From: Halomonas sp.
GTDB taxonomy: Bacteria; Pseudomonadota; Gammaproteobacteria; Pseudomonadales; Halomonadaceae
DNA length: 64,000 nt
Assembly: GCF_017983445.1 (NCBI RefSeq)
Contig: NZ_JAGOBJ010000004.1
Coordinates: 124,001-188,000 of the forward strand
Direction: 5' to 3'
This document shows positions 25,188 to 33,247 of the stretch, one piece after another. A model generated the notes under the pieces. The model was not told the origin of the DNA. It saw nothing but the letters and a program-made list of their open reading frames with translations, and made no database searches. Both the position numbers and the translations under genes were made by a program. How positions within the stretch are numbered: the first letter of the stretch is position 1; each line of letters begins with the position of its first letter.

Positions 25188-26659
25188 AACAGCCCCCGAA
25201 TCCCTTCCAGGATTGCCTCGCTTTCTTTATCCAGCGTCTCAATCTCGTTGATGATGACTTCTGGGTCACGCAGCGGTGCCTCTTCGGCTTTGTTGGGGTT
25301 TTTCACCGATAAGTCGAAGGTAGTGGCATCGACGTCGTCGATACTCACCGTCCATGATTGATTAGAATCCGCAAAACTAGCCTGTCGGGCGACAAAGTCC
25401 TTGAGGTCATCATCATTCAGCGGGTTGGTTTTGCCTAGGCTACGGCCGGGCTCTAACTGGTAATACCAAATGTTTTGCGTTGGTGCGCCTTTCTCGAAAA
25501 ACAGCACAACCGTTTTTACCCCGGCCCCCAGAAAGGTGCCGCCGGGGCAGTCCAGAATGGTGTGCAGGTTGCAGCTTTCCAGCAGCTCTTTGCGTAGGGC
25601 TTTTGAAGCGTTGTCCGCGTTAGACAAAAAGGTGTTCTTGATGACCACCGCCCCACGCCCACCGGCACGCAAATACTTGATGAAGTGCTGCATAAACAGG
25701 AACGCGGTTTCTCCCGTTTTGATAGGGAAGTTCTGCTGTATTTCCTTGCGCTCTTTACCGCCGAAGGGCGGGTTGGCGAGAATGACATCAAAACGGTCTT
25801 TCTCCTGAATATCGTTCAGATTTTCAGTCAGGCTATTCGTATGAACAATATTGGGCGTTTCAATGCCGTGCAGGATCATGTTCATGATCCCGATGACGTA
25901 CGGTAGGCTCTTTTTCTCCTTGGCGTAGAAGGTGCGGGTCTGAAGAATATCCAGATTTGACGTGGAGAGGCGTTTAGCGCTTTCCTCACCTTCCAGCCCG
26001 TAGCGCAAGTAGTCGTGCGCTTCGCACAAAAAGCCTGCCGACCCCGCTGCCGCATCATATATACGCTCACCAATCTGTGGATCAATCACTTTTATCATGG
26101 CGCGAATCAGCGGGCGTGGGGTGTAATACTCGCCGCCGTTACGGCCAGCGTTGCCCATGTTTTTGATCTTGGCTTCATACAGATGAGACAGCTCATGCTT
26201 CTGAGCTTGAGAGCCAAAGCTGAGCTCGTCTACCAGTTCTAGTGCATCGCGCAGGCTGTAACCACTGGCAAATTTGTTGCGGATCTCACCAAAGATTTCG
26301 CCAATTTTGTATTCAATCGTGTCGCTACTCGTCGCGCGCTCTTTGAAACCATGCAGATAGGGGAAGAGTTCAAAGCTAACGTACTGAATCAGGTCATCGC
26401 CGGTCAGCGCATTGTCATGGTCAAAGCTGCCATCATCTTTTTTTGGCGCGGCCCAATGGGACCAGCGGTGCTTTCCATCAATAATAAATTCGTAGGCTTG
26501 GCCGCGTAGTTCCGCCTCTTGAGAGCGTTCGAACTCCAGGTCGTCAAGATACTTCAGGAACAGCATCCAGGATGTTTGTTCGGTATAGTCCAGTTCGCTG
26601 GCACAACCTGCCTCTTTCCAGAGGACGTTATCGATGTTTCTGAAGGTTTGTTCGAACAT
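25184..26659 (-). CDS. hsdM: Type I DNA methyltransferase subunit M
   Basis: 491 residues. N-terminal HsdM_N helical region (about 1-140; QTSWMLFLKYLDDLE), then N6-adenine methyltransferase domain with AdoMet motif I YDAAAGSAGFLCEAH (about 205-220), GNAGRNGGEYYTPRPLIRAM and catalytic motif IV ANPPFGGKER. With HsdS it methylates adenines in the bipartite target and protects the host. ATG 26659, first gene of the operon hsdM-hsdS-AlbA_2 gene-hsdR. The 146 bases upstream hold its promoter and the re-created moaB end. Confidence 0.96.
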   Translation of the reverse strand: MFEQTFRNIDNVLWKEAGCASELDYTEQTSWMLFLKYLDDLEFERSQEAELRGQAYEFIIDGKHRWSHWAAPKKDDGSFDHDNALTGDDLIQYVSFELFPYLHGFKERATSSDTIEYKIGEIFGEIRNKFASGYSLRDALELVDELSFGSQAQKHELSHLYEAKIKNMGNAGRNGGEYYTPRPLIRAMIKVIDPQIGERIYDAAAGSAGFLCEAHDYLRYGLEGEESAKRLSTSNLDILQTRTFYAKEKKSLPYVIGIMNMILHGIETPNIVHTNSLTENLNDIQEKDRFDVILANPPFGGKERKEIQQNFPIKTGETAFLFMQHFIKYLRAGGRGAVVIKNTFLSNADNASKALRKELLESCNLHTILDCPGGTFLGAGVKTVVLFFEKGAPTQNIWYYQLEPGRSLGKTNPLNDDDLKDFVARQASFADSNQSWTVSIDDVDATTFDLSVKNPNKAEEAPLRDPEVIINEIETLDKESEAILEGIRGLL

Positions 26660-26805
26660 GGGATTTCCGCTGTAAAGTGCCTATCGAGGAGGTTGAAAGA
26701 AGCCTCGATGGGCTGTTTCTATCCTTTGGTCGTGGCATTCTACCTATACCGGTAGCCTAATTCTTGGGTTTCACGATTACGATTTACATGTTTTTAGAGG
26801 CGGCT

Positions 26806-26877
26806 ATGCCACAAGCTAACAATCTTCAGCACAATCTCATCAACCTGGTCATTCCTGGTCGAGGTCAGCATGGCTGA
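26806..26877 (+). pseudogene. 23-codon moaB C-terminal remnant coupled to the second moeA
   Basis: A short frame from ATG 26806, with AGAGG 5 bases upstream, ends INLVIPGRGQHG and stop, the same 11-residue tail as intact MoaB. Its stop overlaps the moeA start in ATGGCTGA. It is best read as a leftover of moaB from the insertion that now serves as a leader peptide keeping moeA translation coupled. Confidence 0.7.
26841..26877 (+). repeat. Right direct repeat of the restriction island
   Basis: Second copy of the 37-base junction repeat (one mismatch to 19237-19273, at its tenth base). Here the ATGGCTGA continues directly into the intact moeA, so this is the copy with the functional moeA start. 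Confidence 0.9.
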
Positions 26878-28075
26878 TTTGCAGTCGATAAGTGTCGCCC
26901 TTGAAGCGCTGCTGTCCGGTGTAAACCCTGTCAGTGTTGAAAAAGTACCCTTGGAAGCCGCTGCTGGGCGCGTGCTGGCTGACGATGTGATGGCGACGTT
27001 GAACGTGCCGCCCTTTGATAACAGCGCAATGGATGGCTATGCCCTGCGGGTCAGCGATGCGGGCCAGTGGCTGCCAATCAGCCAGTGTATCGCGGCAGGC
27101 GCAAAGGCCGCTCCGCTTGCTCCAGGCAGCTGCGCACGAATTTTTACCGGCGGTGAGCTGCCTGAAGGGGCTGATTGTGTGGTGATGCAGGAGCGCGTCA
27201 GCGTTGAGGCTGATAAGGCCTTGATACCGGCGAACATCCCGATGGATGACAACGTGCGCCGCCAGGGGCGCGATGTTCGCCAGGGCGAATGCCTGCTCAA
27301 AAAAGGGCTACGCTTGGAAGCAGCAGCGCTCGGGCATCTGGCGGGGCAGGGTATTACCCATGTCAGCGTGCGTTCTCGCCCGCGGGTTGCCCTGCTCTCG
27401 ACCGGCGATGAGATCGTTGACCCCGGTACGCCGTTGGCGCCGGGGCAGATTTATAACTCCAACCGGCCAATGTTAAAGCGCCTGCTTGAGAATTTTGGGG
27501 CTGACGTTGTGCGGGTGATAAGCGTGCCGGATGATTACACCCAGACAGTGGCGTTATTAACACAGGCGGCCGCCGAGGCGGATGTGGTCGTCAGTACCGG
27601 AGGCGTAAGCGTAGGCGAAGAGGATCACGTTAAAGCAGCACTTGAGGCATTGGGGCAGTTGGACTTATGGCGCTTGGCCATACGCCCAGGCAAACCTTTG
27701 GCGTTAGGCCGCATGCCGCGGGACGATGGAAGTGAGGCGCGATTTATCGGCTTGCCGGGCAATCCGGTATCAGGGTTTGTGGGCGCCTGGCTTTTTTTGC
27801 GCCCGCTGATGGGAGCGCTGCTGGCGTGTCCCGCGCTTGCCGAGCTACCCACGTTAACGGCGACGGCAAATTTTGATACATCAACCGGGCCGCGCCAGCA
27901 CTATATGCGCGTTTCTCTACGCTTCACGCCCGAAGGCGTGGCGGCCAGCGCGTTTGCCGACCAGAACTCCGGCGTGTTGTCATCGTGTATTGAAGCCGAT
28001 GCGTTTGCGGTCATCCCGCCTCATCATCAGGTAAGGCAAGGCGATTTAGTTAACTGTCTATGGCTTGCGGTGTAA
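26870..28075 (+). CDS. moeA: Molybdopterin molybdenumtransferase MoeA (second copy)
   Basis: 401 residues, a full-length MoeA: VPPFDNSAMDGYAL, RIFTGGELPEGADCVVMQE, LLSTGDEIVDPGTPL, YNSNRPMLKRLLENFG, VVVSTGGVSVGEEDHVK, RLAIRPGKPLALG and FIGLPGNPVSGFVGAWLFLRP. It is clearly diverged from the copy at 16321-17535 and closer to E. coli MoeA, so the two may serve different metals or cofactor forms. ATG 26870 lies inside the repeat and overlaps the remnant moaB stop. Its 3' end overlaps the CheW-like gene on the other strand by 26 bases. Confidence 0.95.
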   Translation: MADLQSISVALEALLSGVNPVSVEKVPLEAAAGRVLADDVMATLNVPPFDNSAMDGYALRVSDAGQWLPISQCIAAGAKAAPLAPGSCARIFTGGELPEGADCVVMQERVSVEADKALIPANIPMDDNVRRQGRDVRQGECLLKKGLRLEAAALGHLAGQGITHVSVRSRPRVALLSTGDEIVDPGTPLAPGQIYNSNRPMLKRLLENFGADVVRVISVPDDYTQTVALLTQAAAEADVVVSTGGVSVGEEDHVKAALEALGQLDLWRLAIRPGKPLALGRMPRDDGSEARFIGLPGNPVSGFVGAWLFLRPLMGALLACPALAELPTLTATANFDTSTGPRQHYMRVSLRFTPEGVAASAFADQNSGVLSSCIEADAFAVIPPHHQVRQGDLVNCLWLAV

Positions 28076-28451
28076 GCAAGCGTGCATCCAACAGCAGCAG
28101 TAGCGTTTGCTGCTCGAAAGTTACGCCACACAAGGCAGGATGAAGGCGGCGTGCTTTGAGCAGTGGCGGCAAGGGATGCAGTTCACTGGCTGCAAACGAG
28201 CGCAATGTAACCGGATGATTAACGCCTAATTGCCAACTGCCCGAGGCGTCGTTAAGCGTGAGCCAGTGAGTAGCGGGGCCGTCGTGTTGAAACAGCAGCG
28301 CGGAGCTCTCTACATGACGAGGGGCATGGACCCGGCCTGACATGCTCACCACATGACGAGCTTCCAAGGCCGCCCGAAATGCCCCCACGTTGAACAGCAC
28401 CATCGGCACACAGCCTTGCTGTGCGCTATCGCTACGCAGCTCCAAAGGCAT
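28050..28451 (-). CDS. Degenerate CheW-like protein
   Basis: 133 residues with a CheW-domain outline: PMVLFNVGAFRAALEARHVVSM near the start, WQLGVNHPVTLRSF in the middle, and FEQQTLLLLLDARLL at the end. It is shorter than normal CheW and lacks clear versions of several core motifs, so it may bind only one partner. It is the last gene of the chemosensory operon, 2 bases after the preceding CheW, and its 3' end overlaps moeA on the plus strand. In a Wsp-like reading it corresponds to one of WspB or WspD. Confidence 0.6.
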   Translation of the reverse strand: MPLELRSDSAQQGCVPMVLFNVGAFRAALEARHVVSMSGRVHAPRHVESSALLFQHDGPATHWLTLNDASGSWQLGVNHPVTLRSFAASELHPLPPLLKARRLHPALCGVTFEQQTLLLLLDARLLTPQAIDS

Positions 28452-28453
28452 GG

Positions 28454-29005
28454 CTACCCCAACCCGTCCTGATAAGCCTTGAATAACGTTTCAGCATCCA
28501 GCAGTACGGCGGTGACGCCTTCTTCGGGTTGCCAAAGGGCGCTGACATACGGGCGCAGCGCACTTGAAAGCGTATCCGGTGGCGGTTGAAGCAGGCTGGT
28601 AGGCACGTCGCATACATCATCCAGCTGTTCAATACGCACGCCGCTGCGAATGCCCGCTGCCGAGACCCGTAAAATCATTCCCGGCTGAGTACCGTGGGGT
28701 AAGGGCAAACCCAACAAAACGTTGAGTTGAATGACCGACTCAATATGTCCACGAAGATGCAGCACGCCTTCCGTCGTGGGGGGTAAGCCGGGAACGTAAT
28801 ATACGGGCTGGTCATGGCTGATAATTTCTTTAACCACACTACCCAGCAATGCAAAGCGTTGCCCGGCCACTCTGAATAGCACCAGCTGCTGGCTAGGCTC
28901 TTCTACATCAACAATGGCCGCGTTGGCTTCATGCCCGTTAAGCGCTTGCTCAAGCGTTAGGCTGCCGGTTTCATTCTCGGGTTCATTCGCAGGAGGCGGC
29001 GTCAT
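28454..29005 (-). CDS. CheW-type coupling protein
   Basis: 183 residues. After an acidic N terminus comes a CheW domain (about 40-180): QLVLFRVAGQRFALLGSVVKEII, VYYVPGLPPTTEGVLHLRGHIESVIQLNVLLGLP, RIEQLDDVCDVP. It should bridge the chemoreceptor and the CheA-type kinase of this operon. ATG 29005 follows GGGAG and lies within the end of the GGDEF gene (23-base overlap), which points to coupled translation. Confidence 0.9.
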   Translation of the reverse strand: MTPPPANEPENETGSLTLEQALNGHEANAAIVDVEEPSQQLVLFRVAGQRFALLGSVVKEIISHDQPVYYVPGLPPTTEGVLHLRGHIESVIQLNVLLGLPLPHGTQPGMILRVSAAGIRSGVRIEQLDDVCDVPTSLLQPPPDTLSSALRPYVSALWQPEEGVTAVLLDAETLFKAYQDGLG

Positions 29006-30674
29006 TATCTAACTCCCGGCAGGTAATCACTTGGTTGCGCCCTTGTCGTTTAGCGAGGTAAAGCGCCTGGTCGGCGGCCAGACGCAGCGATTCGGTGGTG
29101 GGATGAGCAGGGAAGTCACTGATACCGACGCTAAAAGTGCAGCGAAAGCTCACCTCGCCAGCATGAAAATCCACCTGTCCAAAGTCATTGCGCAAGTCGT
29201 CCATCAGTCTAACCGCTTGCTCGGTGCTTACGTCCTTTAGCAAAATGACGAACTCTTCGCCTCCATAGCGACCAATCGTGTCTGAGAGACGAAAGCGCGT
29301 TTTAAGCAGCCTTGCCAAAGTGATGATGACCTGGTCGCCGGCCAGGTGACCATAGGTATCGTTGACTTCCTTGAAGTGGTCGATATCAATCATTGCCATG
29401 GCGTGCTGTCTGCCATTACGGTGCGCCTGGATGAGCGCTTTATTGATTAAATCGGTCGTCGTACTGTGATTGTAAAGACCTGTCATGCTGTCTCGGATCA
29501 TGAGCGAGCGCAGCAGGCGCAAGCGCTCAGCACGCAGGTGTACCGCTGAAATAAGCTCGGCGGGCACGACAGGTTTGGTAATAAACGCCTCAACCCCCGC
29601 CGTCATTGCCGACATCTGCTTCTGGCTATCGGTTTCGCTGGAAAGGTAAATAATCGGCAGGCCGACATGCTCGGGCTGCTGGCGAATAATGGTAGCCAGC
29701 TCCTCGCCCGAGCAAACCGGCATATACACATCCACCAGCATCAAGTCGGGATTAAAGCGCTCAAGCGCACTGAGTGCATCGTTAGGATGATATACCTGAT
29801 GAACCACCATGCCGGCCTCTTCAAGCAGCAACGCGTGATACTCTGCCGCTTCAAGCTCATCATCGACAATTAAAACGCGTAACGGCTCTTCATCGATGGG
29901 GGATGTGAGTTCATCAATTGCGAGCATCAAATCAAGGGGTTTGACCGGTTTGGTGAAATAACCGTGACATCCCGCACGCACAGCGCTTAGGCGTGAATGA
30001 AAATCGCCGTGGCCGGATAGAACGATAGACGGCAGCTGCTTACCGGTCAGCTTGTTTAGGCTGGTTAATGTTTCGGTGCCCGCCGTTTGGCCATGGGGAA
30101 ATTGCACATCCATAATGACGGCATCGGGGCGACGGGTTAGTACGGCATTAAAAAATGACTCGGTAGTGGCGAAGTGAATGACTTCATGGCCGAAGCAGCG
30201 CAAATGGTGCATCAGCGAACTAATATGCTCGGGTTCATCATCACATAAATAAATGAGCCTCTGGCGCTTGCTGCGTTTCTGTTCAGGCTGATGGGTAAAT
30301 TCAACACTATTGAGCCCCGCCATGGCGGCCTGCTGACCCTGATGTGTTTGCAGGTGCTCTAACTCATCATTTAGCTGGCCCAGAAAATGGATCATCCGCG
30401 TATCAAGGTCGGCTCTTGGAGGGTCCGCGGTCAGTGCCTCTTCGGCCTGTTCAGCAAACAGCGCAATACGTTCAAAGCCCAATGAACGCCCGGTTCCTTT
30501 GAGACTATGGAAGAAACGATGAAGATCGGGCGCCAGACGTGACTCTGCCTCGCTCGACGTACGGCTTAACTGCCACTGTTCAGCGGTTTTCTGCAATCGT
30601 GCAGGAAGTTGATTGATAAAACGCTGGCGCAGTTGGTTAAGCTTTTCATGCAGCGAAAGGGCCGGTGGTGACAT
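28983..30674 (-). CDS. Hpt-REC-REC-GGDEF response regulator (diguanylate cyclase output)
   Basis: 563 residues. Order: Hpt about 15-110 with FHSLKGTG (phospho-His near 56), receiver about 138-255 (YLCDDEPEH, VIMDVQFP), receiver about 266-385 (VLIVDDELEAAEY, LMLVDVYMP), and GGDEF about 395-550 with intact GRYGGEEFVILL. It should make c-di-GMP when phosphorylated. In the Pseudomonas Wsp system the output WspR is a single REC-GGDEF protein; the added Hpt and second receiver here are unusual and allow a phosphorelay. ATG 30674. Genes on both sides are chemosensory. Confidence 0.92.
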   Translation of the reverse strand: MSPPALSLHEKLNQLRQRFINQLPARLQKTAEQWQLSRTSSEAESRLAPDLHRFFHSLKGTGRSLGFERIALFAEQAEEALTADPPRADLDTRMIHFLGQLNDELEHLQTHQGQQAAMAGLNSVEFTHQPEQKRSKRQRLIYLCDDEPEHISSLMHHLRCFGHEVIHFATTESFFNAVLTRRPDAVIMDVQFPHGQTAGTETLTSLNKLTGKQLPSIVLSGHGDFHSRLSAVRAGCHGYFTKPVKPLDLMLAIDELTSPIDEEPLRVLIVDDELEAAEYHALLLEEAGMVVHQVYHPNDALSALERFNPDLMLVDVYMPVCSGEELATIIRQQPEHVGLPIIYLSSETDSQKQMSAMTAGVEAFITKPVVPAELISAVHLRAERLRLLRSLMIRDSMTGLYNHSTTTDLINKALIQAHRNGRQHAMAMIDIDHFKEVNDTYGHLAGDQVIITLARLLKTRFRLSDTIGRYGGEEFVILLKDVSTEQAVRLMDDLRNDFGQVDFHAGEVSFRCTFSVGISDFPAHPTTESLRLAADQALYLAKRQGRNQVITCRELDNDAASCE

Positions 30675-30726
30675 CAGGCTACCTGGGCAGTTGGGCGAAC
30701 GTCATAAGCATATCAAATGTTATCGA

Positions 30727-31083
30727 CTAATAGCTGAATGCATGCTCAATGGCCTGGGTTAATGTGCTATCCAGATTCGCATCTTTTTGTAAGCAAGCGA
30801 TCAGGTCAGGGTTCTCCAGGGCGCCGGGTGGCGGCGTATCCCCCGTTAGTAAAATGAACGGTAGCGTGACGTCCTGCTCGCGCAGCATCTCCAAAAGCTC
30901 CAGCCCATCGATCAGCGGCATATGCATATCGCTGACGATAAGCTGGATGACGGGCATGTTATCCAGCTGGCTAACCGCTTCCATGGCGTCTTGGGTGATC
31001 ACTACTTCATGGCCTAACGCTTCAAGGTACGCTGCCGTAATTTCACCCGCTAATGGGTCGTCGTCTACGACCAGAATATGCAT
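30727..31083 (-). CDS. Stand-alone CheY-like receiver protein
   Basis: 118 residues, a single receiver domain: MHILVVDDDPLAGEITAAYL, phospho-acceptor Asp in LIVSDMHMPLIDG, the Thr of LLTGDTPP and the Lys of LQKDAN. No output domain. The start is ATG 31083 (GAGG upstream); longer frames run into unrelated sequence. It lies between the CheA-type kinase gene and the Hpt-REC-REC-GGDEF gene, so it may carry phosphate from kinase to Hpt or act as a sink. Confidence 0.9.
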   Translation of the reverse strand: MHILVVDDDPLAGEITAAYLEALGHEVVITQDAMEAVSQLDNMPVIQLIVSDMHMPLIDGLELLEMLREQDVTLPFILLTGDTPPPGALENPDLIACLQKDANLDSTLTQAIEHAFSY

Positions 31084-31114
31084 GTAATGCCTCGTTGAAA
31101 TGAAAATAAATAGG

Positions 31115-33247
31115 CTAGCCGAGTAAGGCTTTAAGCGTATCCACCAGGTTGTTTTGATCAAAGCTGCCTTTGACAATATATGCGTCGGCGCCCACTTCGA
31201 TACCGCGCCGACGGTCAGCTTCTTTTTCCCGCGATGTAATAATAATAATTGGCTTATGTGAATAAAGCTCGCTTTCACGTAGCCGGGCGGTAAGTGCAAA
31301 GCCATCCATGATGGGCATTTCAATATCGGTCAATACGGCATCAAAGGGCTCAGCCAGTGCTTTGGATAGACCATCTCTGCCATTTTCGGCCAGCGTTACC
31401 TGATACCCCCATGCTTCTAATACGTCTTTTTCAATTTCGCGGGTATTCAATGAGTCATCGACGACCAGAATGCGGTGGGCCTGGGGGGAAGGCGTCGCTT
31501 CATAGGCCGTGCGCTGTGTTGAGCGTCGACTGCGCTCAATCAAAGCGGGCACATGTAAGAGACTGATCAGCTCGTTACGCCCTTGGGTGACCATGCCCGA
31601 AACCAGAGGTAAATGGCGTAGATGCACCGGTAACGGTTTAATCACCATATCTCGCTCGTCGACTAACGCGTCGACCATCAAGGCGAGCTTTTGGTGCCGC
31701 TGGTGAACCACAAGCAACAGCACTTCCGACACTTGAGCTTGCGCGGCGGGAAGCTCGAGCAGATCGGCCAGAGCCACCACTGGCACAAACTCATTGCGTA
31801 AAATCAGCGTGGTTTGCCCCGCAGCATCAATAAACGTATCGGGCGAGCGTTTAACGAGTTCTGCTACAAAAGGCGCGGTGACGCCCAAGGTAAGACCGCC
31901 AACGCTGACTAACAAGACTCGCATCATGGCAAGCGATAGCGGCAGGCGCAGGGTGAAACGGGAGCCTTGGCCCGGCTCACTGCTCAGCTGAATGTCTCCA
32001 CTTAGCTCATCCACCACGGTGCGTTTGACCACGTCCATACCTACACCACGGCCCGAAAAATCGGTAATCATGGTTTTCGTGGAAAAACCCGGCAGAAAGA
32101 TCAGTTCTAGGGTTTCCTGCTCGCTAAGCGTGGCCAACGCTTCTTCGCTGATCAGCTGCTTGGCAAGCGCTTTTTGGCGCACCGCTTCTAAAGAGATGCC
32201 CGCGCCGTCATCCTGCATTTCAACGACCACCCAGCCGCCATCCTGCCAGGCTTCCAGTATCAGCTGGCCACGCACCGGTTTGCCTGCTGAGTGACGCTCG
32301 CTGGGAGATTCAATGCCATGGTCCAAGGCGTTACGCAGCAGGTGAATGAGCGGGTCTGACAGGCGGTCGATCATCTGCCGGTCAAGCTCAATCTCACTAC
32401 CCCGTACCCGGCAGTCGACCTGTTTATCCAACGACTGGGCGAGCTCTCGGGCCATTTGCGATAGCGGATCAAATACAACGCTAAGAGGCAGCATGCGCAT
32501 TTGCAGCGCGCGATCGTGCAGGTCGCTCATCAAGGTATCGTGGGCTAGAACGCTATCCTTCAGCTCGCGGTTAAACGCGTTAAACGGAGCCTGTTTATCT
32601 TTCGGTAGCGCAGCGCTTAATTCATTCGCCTGGGCAACCAGGCTATGTAAATGATGATGTCCGGAAAGCACTTCGCCCATTAAGCGAATCACATCGTCCA
32701 GGCGGTCAAGGCGCACGCGAACGGTGTCGCTTAGACGTAAATCAGCCTTTGCGCTGGGGGTCGCCCGTGTCGTAGAACTGGGGGGAACTTCAGCTGCTAA
32801 CGCTGCCATCGCCAAGGGTGGCTCAGCCTCTCCAACTTCCTCTGCGGGCAACGCTTGGCTGGCCGCCTGTTCAAGCGCCTGACAGAGTGCTGCATCGGCT
32901 TCAGGCAGAGAGTCGGGGGCCGCTCCCTGAGCTAACCGATTGACCATATCCGAAAGGCAATCAGTCGCTTGATAAAGCAGGCTTATGATATGGGCATTGG
33001 CGGTTTGGGTACCCTCGCGCAGCGCGCTGAGCAACTCTTCCATGCTATGGGCAAGTGCTGTGATCGGCAAAAGCTTAAGCATCCTTGAGGAGCCTTTAAG
33101 CGTATGTGCGCAGCGAAAAAGCTCGTTAATCAACTCCTGGTCGGCTTGGCCATGTTCTAACGCATTAATTCCTTTACGTATTCTGGGGAGATGATCTGCG
33201 GCTTCTTCTATAAATCGTTGTATAAACCGCCGAATATCGAGTGCCAT
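31115..33247 (-). CDS. Hybrid CheA-type histidine kinase with C-terminal receiver (WspE-like)
   Basis: 710 residues. Hpt about 1-110 with CAHTLKGSSRM (His 48), an Ala/Pro-rich linker without a CheY-binding P2 domain, dimerisation about 180-260, HATPase about 290-440 (HLLRNALDHGIESP, DFSGRGVGMDVVK), CheW domain about 445-575 and receiver about 590-710 (ILVVDDSLNTREIEKDVL, LTDIEMPIMDG). This is the architecture of WspE/FrzE kinases rather than flagellar CheA. ATG 33247 shares one base with the cheR stop (TAATG). Confidence 0.95.
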   Translation of the reverse strand: MALDIRRFIQRFIEEAADHLPRIRKGINALEHGQADQELINELFRCAHTLKGSSRMLKLLPITALAHSMEELLSALREGTQTANAHIISLLYQATDCLSDMVNRLAQGAAPDSLPEADAALCQALEQAASQALPAEEVGEAEPPLAMAALAAEVPPSSTTRATPSAKADLRLSDTVRVRLDRLDDVIRLMGEVLSGHHHLHSLVAQANELSAALPKDKQAPFNAFNRELKDSVLAHDTLMSDLHDRALQMRMLPLSVVFDPLSQMARELAQSLDKQVDCRVRGSEIELDRQMIDRLSDPLIHLLRNALDHGIESPSERHSAGKPVRGQLILEAWQDGGWVVVEMQDDGAGISLEAVRQKALAKQLISEEALATLSEQETLELIFLPGFSTKTMITDFSGRGVGMDVVKRTVVDELSGDIQLSSEPGQGSRFTLRLPLSLAMMRVLLVSVGGLTLGVTAPFVAELVKRSPDTFIDAAGQTTLILRNEFVPVVALADLLELPAAQAQVSEVLLLVVHQRHQKLALMVDALVDERDMVIKPLPVHLRHLPLVSGMVTQGRNELISLLHVPALIERSRRSTQRTAYEATPSPQAHRILVVDDSLNTREIEKDVLEAWGYQVTLAENGRDGLSKALAEPFDAVLTDIEMPIMDGFALTARLRESELYSHKPIIIITSREKEADRRRGIEVGADAYIVKGSFDQNNLVDTLKALLG

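Larger units (their letters stand above)
19274..26840. mobile_element. Acquired type I restriction-modification island inserted at the moaB-moeA junction
   Basis: About 7.6 kb holding hsdR, an AlbA_2-type gene, hsdS and hsdM, all on the minus strand, bounded by the 37-base direct repeat. Intergenic parts inside it are AT-rich. No integrase, transposase or terminal inverted repeat is visible, so the mode of entry is unknown; the duplicated junction suggests recombination with a donor carrying the same moaB-moeA junction, or a site-specific event using an external enzyme. Confidence 0.6.

Noticed and set aside
31084..31323. 80-residue N-terminal extension of the lone receiver
   Set aside because: It overlaps the end of the CheA-type gene and the receiver fold begins exactly at ATG 31083.
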